From contig DGRZ01000050.1 in the NCBI GenBank assembly GCA_002391195.1, positions 28,977 to 92,976 of the forward strand: a DNA stretch of 64,000 nt, in the 5' to 3' direction. A program made the translations under genes and the position numbers. The DNA is from Fibrobacter sp. UBA4375 (lineage in GTDB: Bacteria; Fibrobacterota; Fibrobacteria; Fibrobacterales; Fibrobacteraceae). Under the pieces are notes generated by a model, which worked only from the letters and a program-made list of their open reading frames with translations, searched no databases and was not told where the DNA came from. Positions 1-7,410 of this stretch are shown here, in pieces (position 1 is the first letter of the stretch; every line of letters begins with the position of its first letter).

Positions 1-41
1 CGCCGAAAAAAATGGAACGAGAAATCTAGAAAATTCCAAAC

Positions 42-440
42 TTAAAATTTCACGGTGCGGGGTGCCGCCGTGAAACTGTAGAACGTGGCGGTCGCGTCCT
101 TGAAGTAGAGGGTCTCGGTATTGTCGTCATCGGGGGAATACATGGACTTGAGCTCGGGGTAGTGTTCCAGCATGTCCACCTTCGGTTCACGACGGTCGTC
201 GCGGACCAGGGTACCGGCAACGCGGATCCACTTGGAACCGGTCTTGTCCATGGCACAGATTTCCACCTTGCCGTTTTTCTGGATCTGCTTGGAGCAGTCC
301 TTGGACTTGCCCGTCTGGATATAGAGCTTGCCCTCGAAAATGTTGGCGGTGCCAAACGGGCGAACGCGGGGTTGATCATTATCTACCGTCGCCAAAAAGT
401 AGGCGCCGGCATCCTTGAGAAATTTTACGACTTCTTCCAT
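42..440 (-). CDS. pyridoxamine 5'-phosphate oxidase-family (FMN-binding split barrel) protein
   Basis: A 132-residue soluble protein with the pattern of small PNPOx-like split-barrel proteins: an N-terminal helix, then a strand reading FLATVDNDQPRVRPFG, a central KLYIQTGKSKD stretch and a WIRVAGTLV strand. Family members bind FMN, F420 or haem as small dimers, and many are annotated only as general stress or nimA-like proteins; the substrate cannot be read from the sequence. The length is typical for the one-domain subfamily. The start is the ATG at the minus-strand position 440, immediately followed upstream by a heptanucleotide repeat array, so no clear ribosome-binding site is seen. Family confident, function open. 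Confidence 0.85.
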   Translation of the reverse strand: MEEVVKFLKDAGAYFLATVDNDQPRVRPFGTANIFEGKLYIQTGKSKDCSKQIQKNGKVEICAMDKTGSKWIRVAGTLVRDDRREPKVDMLEHYPELKSMYSPDDDNTETLYFKDATATFYSFTAAPRTVKF

Positions 441-448
441 AGTTTTGT

Positions 449-718
449 TTAGGGGTTAGGGGTTAGGGGTTAGGATTTAGGGGGTAGGATCTAGTAAAGC
501 GGGGTCCCAAGAAGTGTCATCCTCGCGGGCCTTCTTCGTCATCCCCGACTTGGTCGGGGATCCGCTGGAAGTTTCAGGATCTAGGATCTAGGATTTAGGG
601 GTTAGGGTGTGTGGGGCGAAAGATTAGTAATGAGTTTTCAGTTATGAGTTGTGAGTTCTTATAGTCGCGCCTTTGGCGCCAAATTATATACTGAAAACTG
701 ACTACTGATAACTCGCAA
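449..718. repeat. composite heptanucleotide repeat element with REP-like core
   Basis: This 270-bp gap holds no gene. It begins with tandem 7-mers of the TTAGGGG type (449-494), continues through a REP-like palindromic segment (about 516-570, containing CCCCGACTTGGTCGGGG), then more GGATCTA/GGATTTA-type 7-mers (573-608). The last part (636-718) has GAGTTAT/GAGTTGT 7-mers on the left and AACTGAA/AACTGAC-type 7-mers on the right, which are inverted relative to each other around a small GCGCC-TTT-GGCGC hairpin. The arrangement matches other elements in the window. Confidence 0.8.
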
Positions 719-1222
719 CTATTTCCCGATGGCCTCCTCTTTATAAATTCGTTCCATCTCCTCGCTGAAGCAGCAGAAGATGACTTTCTTGACATTTTTA
801 GCCGGGTAATTGCGGACCGTTTTCACGGCAATCTTGGTGGCCGCCTCCCAGGGGTAATCGTAAACACCGGTGGAAATGGCGGGGAAGGCGACCGTTTCGC
901 AACCGTTCTCCTCGGCCAGGTCGAGGCAGCTTTTGTAGCAGGATTCCAGAAGTTCAGGTTCGCCGTGCAGGCCGTCCCGATAGATGGGCCCCGGAGTATG
1001 GATGACGAACTTGGCCGGAAGCTTGAACCCCGGAGTGATTTTCGCCTTGCCCGTCTCGCAGCCGTTCAGGGGGATGCACGCCCCCAAAAGTTCCGGACCT
1101 GCCGCCCGGTGGATGGCACCGTCCACGCCGCCACCGCCCAGAAGCGAACAGTTCGCCGCGTTCACGATGGCATCGACTTGCAGCTTCGTGATGTCGCCCC
1201 GGATAATTTCAATCTCGATCAT
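719..1222 (-). CDS. macro domain protein, O-acetyl-ADP-ribose deacetylase type
   Basis: A 167-residue single macro domain. The ADP-ribose-binding signature is clear: GDIT near residue 9, IVNAANCSLLGGGGVDGAIHRAAG at residues 19-42 and FPAISTGVYDYPW around residue 110. Members of the YmdB/MacroD-like class hydrolyse O-acetyl-ADP-ribose or remove mono-ADP-ribose from proteins; the Asn in VNAAN and the GGGGVD loop seen here are those associated with catalysis. The size matches YmdB. It stands alone on the minus strand between two repeat elements, so the neighbourhood gives no functional hint. Confidence 0.92.
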   Translation of the reverse strand: MIEIEIIRGDITKLQVDAIVNAANCSLLGGGGVDGAIHRAAGPELLGACIPLNGCETGKAKITPGFKLPAKFVIHTPGPIYRDGLHGEPELLESCYKSCLDLAEENGCETVAFPAISTGVYDYPWEAATKIAVKTVRNYPAKNVKKVIFCCFSEEMERIYKEEAIGK

Positions 1223-1256
1223 GTTGGACCTCTGAAAGAAAATATATAAAAGTTTT

Positions 1257-1319
1257 GAGTGGTGGGTTGTGAGTTATGAGTTGTGAGTGGTGAGTGGTGA
1301 GTGGTGAGTTGCGGGTCTT
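1257..1319. repeat. nine tandem GAGTNNT-type heptanucleotides
   Basis: Nine contiguous 7-mers (GAGTGGT, GGGTTGT, GAGTTAT, GAGTTGT, three GAGTGGT, GAGTTGC, GGGTCTT) run from 1257 to 1319. They are followed by a REP-like segment at about 1325-1400 (CCCCGACCTGGTCGGGG palindrome and a second CATCC...GGATG copy). The junction sequence GGGTCTTAAATGTTGTCATCC is nearly the reverse complement of the junction in the elements near 44250 and 44870, so these are copies of one composite family. Confidence 0.85.
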
Positions 1320-1414
1320 AAATGTTGTCATCCCCGACCTGGTCGGGGTCACCTTCCTGACCCTTCGTGCTATCCTGGCATCCGCCGGGATGACATTCTG
1401 GGGCCTTCAGTTCA

Positions 1415-1438
1415 CAGATGTTTCACGTGAAACATCTG
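1415..1438. promoter_or_regulatory. parS: parS centromere site 1
   Basis: Positions 1419-1434 read TGTTTCACGTGAAACA, an exact match to the conserved bacterial chromosomal parS consensus bound by ParB. The dyad extends to 24 bp (CAGATG on one side, CATCTG on the other). It lies about 3.5 kb upstream of parB. This site should nucleate ParB loading and spreading. Confidence 0.95.
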
Positions 1439-1557
1439 CGCAGGGCGAGTGCGGCGCCCATACTTGTATGGGCATTGCAGACAATATTATAAAAATTAAT
1501 CGTTTTTGAAAATTTTTGATTATATTAAAGCTATGGTTTCCACCTAAGGAGTTGATG

Positions 1558-3057
1558 ATGATGATTCAAAATAAAATCCTGGCCACGGCTACTTTTGCAT
1601 CCGCACTCCTTTTTTTCGGGTGCTCCGACGACAAGTCTTCAGGCACAACAGAAACAGGAAACAATCCCCCTGATTATTCTTCCTTACTTGATGATCTAAA
1701 TTCTGATTATCCGGAGATAGAGGCTATTAAAAAGAAATATGGCGAATGCGATTCAAAGAAAGACGGCCTCGTCGTAAACGATGTCAGTGCTACCACCGGG
1801 TACAAGTTCGTCTGCAAGGACAGCTCCTGGAAACAGGCATCCAGTATGGATTTCGATGAAGATGGTATATGGTACCATTACGGAAGCTGCACCGATAAGG
1901 AAGAAGGGGAAATAAGACTCCCAATGTACGATAATCCTTCTTCAGCAAAATCCCACATTTGCAAAAACCATTCCTGGGAAGAAATTCAAAGCAGCACAAT
2001 GCCAAAATGCGATAAAGAACATCTCGGGCAGGTTATATACCTAGGCAAAGGCAGTTACAATGCCCGCATCTGTGACGAAAAGAAAGAATGGCGAGACGCA
2101 TCTATAATCGAAGCATCCTGGCTATATCCAAACAATGCCTCCATAGATACGGTGGCTGGATTATGCTGTAAAGAAAGAAATGGCGAAAAAATTAGGCTAG
2201 ACCATGAGAAGATTGCGGAGGAGATACAAATCTATGAAGAAAAGGATGGCAAGAGAGTTAAAGTAGACTCTGAAACGGATTCTGAATTGTACTACAAATG
2301 CGCAGATAACGCCTGGACAAAAATCGACGCCACCGAGTACACTTATGGGGAATGCAAGGGAGTGTACGAAGATTCCATTATCGATATATCCTTTATTGAA
2401 AAGTATTACTGCCACGACGGAGCATGGCGTCGGTTGGATGCAAACGAAACCTTTTGTGGATTATGTACTGCCGAAAAAGAGTATGAAATCTGCCAATCGC
2501 CTTTAACGCCTGCTATGAAAGCCGCCTGCGAAAATGGAAAATGGCGATTCCTGGCGACATACGAAGCGTACTACGGGTTATGCGTCAAGGAGAATCTAGA
2601 TGAAGTACTTGGGGTGACTGGTTCTGAATGGGACGATGATAAAAAGGCCTATGTTTACTACACATGCGACACTGTCGGCAGAATCGGCTGGAGATCCGCT
2701 ACTAAGGAAGAAATTCTGAAAGTAAAACTAGGAGATTGTCCAGTGGCCACATCGATTAAAGTCGTCGATGAAACTACTTACTTCTGCCCGGACTCAGTAT
2801 GGAGAAAGGCTACCGAATTGGAACTAATTGCCGGATTCTGCACCTGGAGTATACGCGATTCCGTATATCACGATGATTATGATGACGACATCTACTACAT
2901 ATGCGATTATACGAGGAATGGGTGGAAAAAGGCGGAGCCCATTGAGATAGAAAACGGAATCTGTGAAGAATCCAAGGATATGGAGACAATCGTTTACAAC
3001 GGTATGAATTACAAGTGTGAAGATATGGAATGGAAACTCGAAAACGATGGCGAGTAG
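1558..3057 (+). CDS. cysteine/tryptophan-repeat lipoprotein, unknown function
   Basis: About 499 residues. An AAGGAG ribosome-binding site at 1546-1551 places the start at one of three consecutive ATGs (1555, 1558, 1561); 1558 gives good spacing. A hydrophobic signal peptide ends in a lipobox with FFGC, so it should be a lipoprotein. The mature protein is built from roughly nine degenerate modules of 40-60 residues, each with a GxC near its start and a YxC...W[RK]xA...E ending. Versions of the same module occur in the lipoprotein at 9492-11654. The repeat type resembles Fibrobacter-specific surface lipoproteins, but no enzymatic motif is visible. A binding or surface role is only a guess. Confidence 0.75.
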   Translation: MMIQNKILATATFASALLFFGCSDDKSSGTTETGNNPPDYSSLLDDLNSDYPEIEAIKKKYGECDSKKDGLVVNDVSATTGYKFVCKDSSWKQASSMDFDEDGIWYHYGSCTDKEEGEIRLPMYDNPSSAKSHICKNHSWEEIQSSTMPKCDKEHLGQVIYLGKGSYNARICDEKKEWRDASIIEASWLYPNNASIDTVAGLCCKERNGEKIRLDHEKIAEEIQIYEEKDGKRVKVDSETDSELYYKCADNAWTKIDATEYTYGECKGVYEDSIIDISFIEKYYCHDGAWRRLDANETFCGLCTAEKEYEICQSPLTPAMKAACENGKWRFLATYEAYYGLCVKENLDEVLGVTGSEWDDDKKAYVYYTCDTVGRIGWRSATKEEILKVKLGDCPVATSIKVVDETTYFCPDSVWRKATELELIAGFCTWSIRDSVYHDDYDDDIYYICDYTRNGWKKAEPIEIENGICEESKDMETIVYNGMNYKCEDMEWKLENDGE

Positions 3058-3196
3058 ATTTATGCCCTGAACTAAATTCACAATATATTCACATTAATTA
3101 AAAACTTATTAACGGATATTTTTAAAAAATGAAGGAATAAGGCCCATTTTTCGTTGTGATTGTGATTTAGTAATGCTAAATTGTTGACTAATATAA

Positions 3197-3212
3197 TGTT
3201 TCACGTGGAACA
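3197..3212. promoter_or_regulatory. parS: parS centromere site 2
   Basis: TGTTTCACGTGGAACA matches the 16-bp parS consensus in every conserved position, with one asymmetric inner pair (TTTC against GGAA). It is upstream of the rsmG-parA-parB operon, 1.8 kb from the first parS site. A REP-like segment follows at about 3228-3275. Confidence 0.92.
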
Positions 3213-3282
3213 ATAGGATATTCCCTGTCATCCTGGAGGCCAAAGGCCGATAGGACCCGCGGGGATAACGAATCAGGGTCTT

Positions 3283-3993
3283 TTGAGTTATAGAAACAAC
3301 ATCAAACAGCAGAACCTTTTGAACCAATTCCTAAGGGAAAATGGTGTCGAATTGCCCGGAGAAACTCTCGGCAAGCTGTACGACTATGCCGACCTGGTGG
3401 TAGAAACCAAGCAGTTCGGCAACCTGATTTCGGCGAAGGATTCCGAAAAATTTTTGAGCAGGCACATTGCAGATTCGCTGGTTCCATGTATATATATTAG
3501 ACGAGAGACGAGAGACGAGAGACGAGGGAATATTCCAGAACATCTTTCGTCTTTCGTCTGTAGCGAGCCTGCGAGCGTCCTCTCGTCTAAAAAATGGGCC
3601 GACATGGGAGCCGGCGCTGGCTGTCCGGTTTTCCCCCTTGCCATCGTAATGCCCCAAGTCCAGTTCTATGCCGTAGAACCCCGGAACATGCGGGTGCAGT
3701 TCATGCAGATGGCCAAAGAAAAACTAGGCCTCAAGAACCTGACCGTGGTGGGCAAGCGTTTCGAGACTTCCGGCCTAACCGACCTGGATTTTATCAGCTG
3801 CCGGGCCCTTTCCACTTTCGAAAACGACTGGGAACGCGCGAGGCCCGCCCTCAAGAAGGGCGGCATGTTCCTCACCCTCAAGAGCTACAACAACGTAGCC
3901 CAGCTGGAAAGCGATCCTACAATTATACTGCACAAATATACACTACCTAACGAAGAACAAGTTTACGCCTTAGTCACTCGAGGTAACGAATGA
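3283..3993 (+). CDS. rsmG: 16S rRNA (guanine527-N7)-methyltransferase RsmG with in-frame repeat insertion
   Basis: A 236-residue RsmG/GidB homologue. The N-terminal helix bundle ends in RHIADSL, and the SAM-binding motif ADMGAGAGCP is the counterpart of the family's D-GTGAGFPG. It is followed by a VEPRNMRVQFM stretch and FISCRALSTF. Between the N-terminal helices and the SAM motif lie about 30 extra residues (IYIRRETRDERRG... to ...ASVLSSKKW), encoded by a 94-bp inverted-repeat element at 3497-3590. The best start is a TTG at 3283 without a strong ribosome-binding site. The gene overlaps parA by 4 bp, the classical rsmG-parAB order near bacterial replication origins. Whether the inserted loop is tolerated is unknown; the frame is open throughout. 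Confidence 0.88.
   Translation: MSYRNNIKQQNLLNQFLRENGVELPGETLGKLYDYADLVVETKQFGNLISAKDSEKFLSRHIADSLVPCIYIRRETRDERRGNIPEHLSSFVCSEPASVLSSKKWADMGAGAGCPVFPLAIVMPQVQFYAVEPRNMRVQFMQMAKEKLGLKNLTVVGKRFETSGLTDLDFISCRALSTFENDWERARPALKKGGMFLTLKSYNNVAQLESDPTIILHKYTLPNEEQVYALVTRGNE
3497..3590. repeat. heptanucleotide inverted-repeat element inside rsmG
   Basis: The element is bounded by perfect 11-bp inverted ends: TTAGACGAGAG at 3497-3507 and CTCTCGTCTAA at 3580-3590. The left arm holds four tandem 7-mers (GACGAGA three times, then GACGAGG; 3500-3527) and the right arm holds CTTTCGT 7-mers in the opposite sense (3544-3557). It is read in frame as part of RsmG. Confidence 0.88.
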
Positions 3994-4772
3994 GTAAAGT
4001 GATAGCGATATGCAACCAGAAAGGCGGCGTGGGCAAGACCACTACCGCCGTGAACCTGGCTGCCAGTTTTGCCGCCCTGGAGAAAAAGACTCTCCTTATC
4101 GACATGGACCCCCAGGGGAACGCATCCCAGGGTTTCGGCTACAACGAATCCCAGGAGATGGACATCCACGAGGTGCTGGAGCTGGCCGAAAATCCGGACA
4201 ATGTCACCTACGAAAACATCAAGCCCGCCATCATGGACACGAGGCTCGACTTCTTGAAGATCATCACTTCGGGGCCGGACCTTGCCGTCATGGAAATCGA
4301 GCTGGTGAACGCCATGAGCCGCGAGCACCGTCTGGAGCGGGTCATGAAAGTTCTGGACCAGGCCTTCGAATTCATCATCATCGACGCGCCCCCGAGCCTG
4401 AACCTGCTCACCATCAACGTGCTCACCGCCGCAAAGAGCGTGCTGATTCCTATACAGTGCGAATACTACGCCCTCCACGGCGTGACGGAACTGTTCAACA
4501 CCATTCGCGAAGTCCAGAAAAACCTGAACGGAAACCTGAAAATCGAAGGGGCGCTCCTCACCATGTTCGCCAACAACAACCTCTCGAAACAGGTGGCCGA
4601 CGAAGTTCGCGAGAACCTGGCCGATACCGTTTTCCAGACGGTCATACCGCGTAACGTGCGCCTCAGCGAGGCGCCCTCCCACGGAAAGCCGGTCATTCTG
4701 TACGATGTACGGAGCCCCGGTTCCCAGTCCTACATGAAACTCGCCGAGGAAATCCTGAATAAGGGGAAGTAG
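3990..4772 (+). CDS. parA: chromosome partitioning ATPase ParA (Soj)
   Basis: A 260-residue ParA-family ATPase of chromosomal (short, no N-terminal HTH) type. The deviant Walker A box QKGGVGKTTTAVNLAA is at residues 9-24, the switch region LIDMDPQGNAS follows at about 36, and IIIDAPPSLNLLTIN is the Walker B/A' segment around residue 124. It dimerises on nucleoid DNA with ATP and is released by ParB stimulation, which moves origin regions apart. It overlaps rsmG (ATGA junction) and precedes parB, with a 144-bp repeat-filled gap between parA and parB. Confidence 0.97.
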   Translation: MSKVIAICNQKGGVGKTTTAVNLAASFAALEKKTLLIDMDPQGNASQGFGYNESQEMDIHEVLELAENPDNVTYENIKPAIMDTRLDFLKIITSGPDLAVMEIELVNAMSREHRLERVMKVLDQAFEFIIIDAPPSLNLLTINVLTAAKSVLIPIQCEYYALHGVTELFNTIREVQKNLNGNLKIEGALLTMFANNNLSKQVADEVRENLADTVFQTVIPRNVRLSEAPSHGKPVILYDVRSPGSQSYMKLAEEILNKGK

Positions 4773-4776
4773 TTCT

Positions 4777-4915
4777 GAGTTATGAGTGATGAGTATTGAG
4801 TGATGAGTACGCATTTCACATCCCACACCTCCCCTAACCCCTAAATCCTAGATCCTATCCCCTAGATCCTATCCCCTAGATCCTAACCCCTAAACCCCTA
4901 CAACCTAATACCTAA
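4777..4915. repeat. heptanucleotide repeat element between parA and parB
   Basis: The left arm has GAGTTAT, GAGTGAT, GAGTATT and GAGTGAT 7-mers (4777-4804). A short core (about 4808-4832, including CATCCCACACCTCC) follows, then an arm of about eleven CCTAACC/CCTAGAT/CCTATCC-type 7-mers that runs to the last bases before the parB start codon. The core resembles the segment CACATTCCACACCTCC in the elements at 44270 and 44900. Confidence 0.85.
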
Positions 4916-4916
4916 A

Positions 4917-5873
4917 ATGGGAAAGAAATCTTTTGCACTTGGACGCGGTCTTTCTGACATTCTCAAGGACCATGACGCTAATAAGAATTTTTCTGCCAAC
5001 GCCCCCCAGGGCGAGTCTTCCAATGGCCAGCAGGTCGTAGAAATCCAGCTGGATCTGATCGACCCGAATCCGTTCCAGCCCCGCAAGTTTTTCAGCGACG
5101 ATGAACTTTCGGAACTGGCCGAAACCATCAAGACCCACGGGCTTCTGACTCCTATCAACGTGCGGAGCGTGAACGGCCGCTACCAGATTATCAGTGGTGA
5201 ACGCCGCACCCGCGCAAGCAGGCTTGCAGGCCTCAAGACCATCAAGGCCCAGGTGTTCAGCGACATTGGCGACAAGGCCATGGCCGAATGGGCGCTTATC
5301 GAAAATATCCAGCGCGTGGACCTGAACCCCATCGAGACGGCGCAGTCCTACCAGCAGCTCATCGACAACCACGGCTACACTCACGAAGACCTGGCAAAGG
5401 CGGTAGGCAAGTCCCGCTCCGCCATTACCAACGCGCTTCGCCTGCTTAAGCTCCCGGATCAGGTGCAATACTGGATCCAAGAAGGCAAGCTCTCCTCCGG
5501 AGCGGCCCGCGCCCTCTGCAGCGACAAGATTGCCGACGTAGAAACCCTTGCAAAAAGAATCATCGACGAAGGCCTGAACGTCCGCCAGATCGAGGCAATT
5601 TCCAGAGGCGAAGAAATTGACCTGACTAAAACCGAAAAGCAAGAAAAAGAAAATAATGAAAAGCCTGCAGCAAGTCCTGCGGTTTCTGGAAATCCGCCCA
5701 AGCCGGAACTCAGCGCCGACATGAAACAGTTCGAGTCCAAGCTGGAAACCTATTTCGGCACCAAGGTGGCAATCAACCCCAGCGCAGGTTCCGAAGCCAA
5801 GGGAACCATCGTAATTAACTATTATTCCATGGACGACCTGAATCGTATCCAGCAACTCATGGAAAACGCCTAG
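4917..5873 (+). CDS. parB: chromosome partitioning protein ParB (Spo0J)
   Basis: A 318-residue ParB. It shows the N-terminal KKSFALGRGLSDIL start typical of the family, the CTP-binding ParB/Srx domain with DPNPFQPRK, ISGERRTRASRLAG and ENIQRVDLNP, then the helix-turn-helix (EDLAKAVGKSRSAITNALRL, about residues 160-180) that reads parS, and a C-terminal dimerisation region after an acidic/Lys-rich linker. ParB clamps load at the two parS sites upstream. The 5' leader is made of CCTA-type 7-mer repeats, and no Shine-Dalgarno sequence is visible before the ATG. Confidence 0.97.
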   Translation: MGKKSFALGRGLSDILKDHDANKNFSANAPQGESSNGQQVVEIQLDLIDPNPFQPRKFFSDDELSELAETIKTHGLLTPINVRSVNGRYQIISGERRTRASRLAGLKTIKAQVFSDIGDKAMAEWALIENIQRVDLNPIETAQSYQQLIDNHGYTHEDLAKAVGKSRSAITNALRLLKLPDQVQYWIQEGKLSSGAARALCSDKIADVETLAKRIIDEGLNVRQIEAISRGEEIDLTKTEKQEKENNEKPAASPAVSGNPPKPELSADMKQFESKLETYFGTKVAINPSAGSEAKGTIVINYYSMDDLNRIQQLMENA

Positions 5874-5880
5874 GAAATTT

Positions 5881-6678
5881 ATGAAAGGCAAATACTACAC
5901 CATACAGATTATCCCGGAAGATTCCGAGAAGGTGAGAAAGTTCAAGGTTCGCACCTGGTGGTTCGCCTTTATCAAGATTTCCCTGGTCGTGTTCATTCTC
6001 GTATTGGGACTGTTCATCTACCATCTCGGGAAAATTAACCGCATCGTGGCAAGCTACGAAAAAATGCGGGTGACCAACGCCCAGCTGGTCAAGAAGGACA
6101 ACAACTACGAAGAAATGTTCTCCCGCCTGGATTCCCTGTGGATTTTGGAAGAACGCATCCAGAACATATTCGAGACTTTTTTGGAAAACGATTCTGGAAA
6201 AATCAACAGCATTATCGACAAGAACAAGTTCGCCCATACGCCCGTCGAAAAAATCCAGGTGGACTACGAAGGTATCCACGGCTGGCAGCCCCTTTCTGAA
6301 AAAATCAAGCTGGAACACATCCCCAGTGTTCTGCCCGTGGTTGGAATTGAAAGCAAGAAGTTTTCCGAAGAAGAAAACCACCTCGGCATAGATATTTCGG
6401 CACAGGCCGGAAATCCGGTATTCGCATCGGGAGCTGGCAACGTGGTTTTTGCAGGCCAAAAAGATGAACTGGGAAACACCATTGTCATTGACCACCAGAA
6501 CGGCTACAGGTCGAGCTACTCTCATCTGAAGACGATCAACGTGAGAAAGGGTTATACCGTAAGCAAGGGCGACATTATCGGCACAGTCGGGAGCACCGGC
6601 AATACCAGTGGCGCCCACCTGCACTTTGAAATTACAAAAGACGGAATCAACTTGAATCCGTCAGATTTCATAGACTAA
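5881..6678 (+). CDS. membrane-anchored M23 (LytM) peptidoglycan endopeptidase
   Basis: A 265-residue protein with a short cytoplasmic start, one transmembrane helix at about residues 25-48, a coiled-coil-like stretch (about 50-95) and a C-terminal LytM domain. The zinc/catalytic pattern is intact: HLGIDIS, then SYSHL and GAHLHFEI. M23 enzymes cut peptide cross-links in the cell wall. It starts 7 bp after parB and is followed by a bactofilin gene. That pairing is widely conserved: in several bacteria a membrane M23 protein of this layout works with a bactofilin scaffold to shape the cell. A direct link to ParAB is inference from the operon. Confidence 0.92.
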   Translation: MKGKYYTIQIIPEDSEKVRKFKVRTWWFAFIKISLVVFILVLGLFIYHLGKINRIVASYEKMRVTNAQLVKKDNNYEEMFSRLDSLWILEERIQNIFETFLENDSGKINSIIDKNKFAHTPVEKIQVDYEGIHGWQPLSEKIKLEHIPSVLPVVGIESKKFSEEENHLGIDISAQAGNPVFASGAGNVVFAGQKDELGNTIVIDHQNGYRSSYSHLKTINVRKGYTVSKGDIIGTVGSTGNTSGAHLHFEITKDGINLNPSDFID

Positions 6679-6707
6679 AAAAATTTTTAATTCATTGGAG
6701 AAACAAC

Positions 6708-7073
6708 ATGCCAGGTAAAGAACAGGAAATTACCCAGATCAGCAACACCATTACCATCAAGGGCGACATCATCGGCAAGAGCGATGTCCGCGTGGCAGGT
6801 GTAGTTAACGGAAGCATCAGCATCGATGGCGAGCTCATTATCGAAAAGAGCGGCCACATCGAAGGCGAAATCAAGACCAAGTCTGCCGTGATTGCAGGCT
6901 CCATCAAGGGCAATATCGACTGCTCCGAAAAAATGATTCTCGAAAGTTCTTCCCAGTTCGTAGGGAACATCAAGACCAAGCAGCTCATTATCCAGGAAGG
7001 CGCCATGTTCCAGGGCAACTGCCAGATGGGCATTCCTTCTACACCTGCAGCCCAACCTAAGGAAAAGGCATAA
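6708..7073 (+). CDS. bactofilin
   Basis: A 121-residue bactofilin (polymer-forming cytoskeletal protein). The core of about 85 residues shows the regular right-handed beta-helix pattern with repeating hydrophobic/Gly units: IKGDIIGKSDVRVAG, IDGELIIEKSGHIEG, IKTKSAVIAGSIKG and so on. Both ends are short and flexible, as in the family. Bactofilins polymerise without nucleotide and scaffold wall enzymes; in Myxococcus some also position the ParABS machinery. It has a good ribosome-binding site (GGAG) and is the last gene of the parA-parB-M23 run. Confidence 0.95.
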   Translation: MPGKEQEITQISNTITIKGDIIGKSDVRVAGVVNGSISIDGELIIEKSGHIEGEIKTKSAVIAGSIKGNIDCSEKMILESSSQFVGNIKTKQLIIQEGAMFQGNCQMGIPSTPAAQPKEKA

Positions 7074-7146
7074 TTCCACACCTATATCAGTATTATCTTT
7101 TTATTTATATATAGAGATAATTATACTGATACTGTGAATTGTGGAA
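7074..7146. repeat. large imperfect inverted repeat downstream of bactofilin
   Basis: TTCCACA at 7074-7080 pairs with TGTGGAA at 7140-7146, and an inner arm TATCAGTATTATCT (7085-7098) pairs with AGATAATTATACTGATA (7115-7131) with a small bulge. It starts directly after the bactofilin stop codon. It could be a transcription end structure or part of a DNA-level site; there is no clean T-run right after it. Confidence 0.6.
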
Positions 7147-7410
7147 AGAAATGTTGAAGGGTAGGTACTAATTTTTAATCCTCAACAAGATACGATATTC
7201 ACATGGAATATTGAATATGTTGAAGATTTGAAACGAGTCCACTTTTTTCAATGTTGATTACTGTTGAAAGAAAATTTTCAACTTCTGTTGACAGAAAAAT
7301 CACGAAGGGGCATTAAAAACAGGTGCCAAAAATGATTTTAATCACATTTGAAAAGAATAAGTGGAAAATAGGTGCCAGCGGGGCAAGGTAAAGACTATAT
7401 TTCTCACTAG
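7147..7410. other. AT-rich intergenic region with repeated TGTTGA motifs, possible origin-linked
   Basis: No gene is visible in this 264-bp stretch. TGTTGA occurs at 7152, 7218, 7252, 7262 and 7286 on the plus strand and as TCAAC(A) at 7182 and 7278. Two near-DnaA-box 9-mers are present: ATATTCACA at 7195-7203 and a TTAATCACA match near 7338, each one mismatch from TTATNCACA. Its location beside rsmG-parAB and two parS sites makes origin function possible, but the DnaA-box evidence is weak. Confidence 0.3.

Noticed and set aside
449..494. TTAGGGG runs as telomere-like chromosome ends.
   Set aside because: The arrays are short, internal, of mixed orientation and only one of several unit families, so a telomere is not indicated.
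1257..1319. Direct repeats near 1.3 kb and 44 kb as a CRISPR array.
   Set aside because: The units are contiguous 7-mers with no spacers of constant length and no cas genes nearby.
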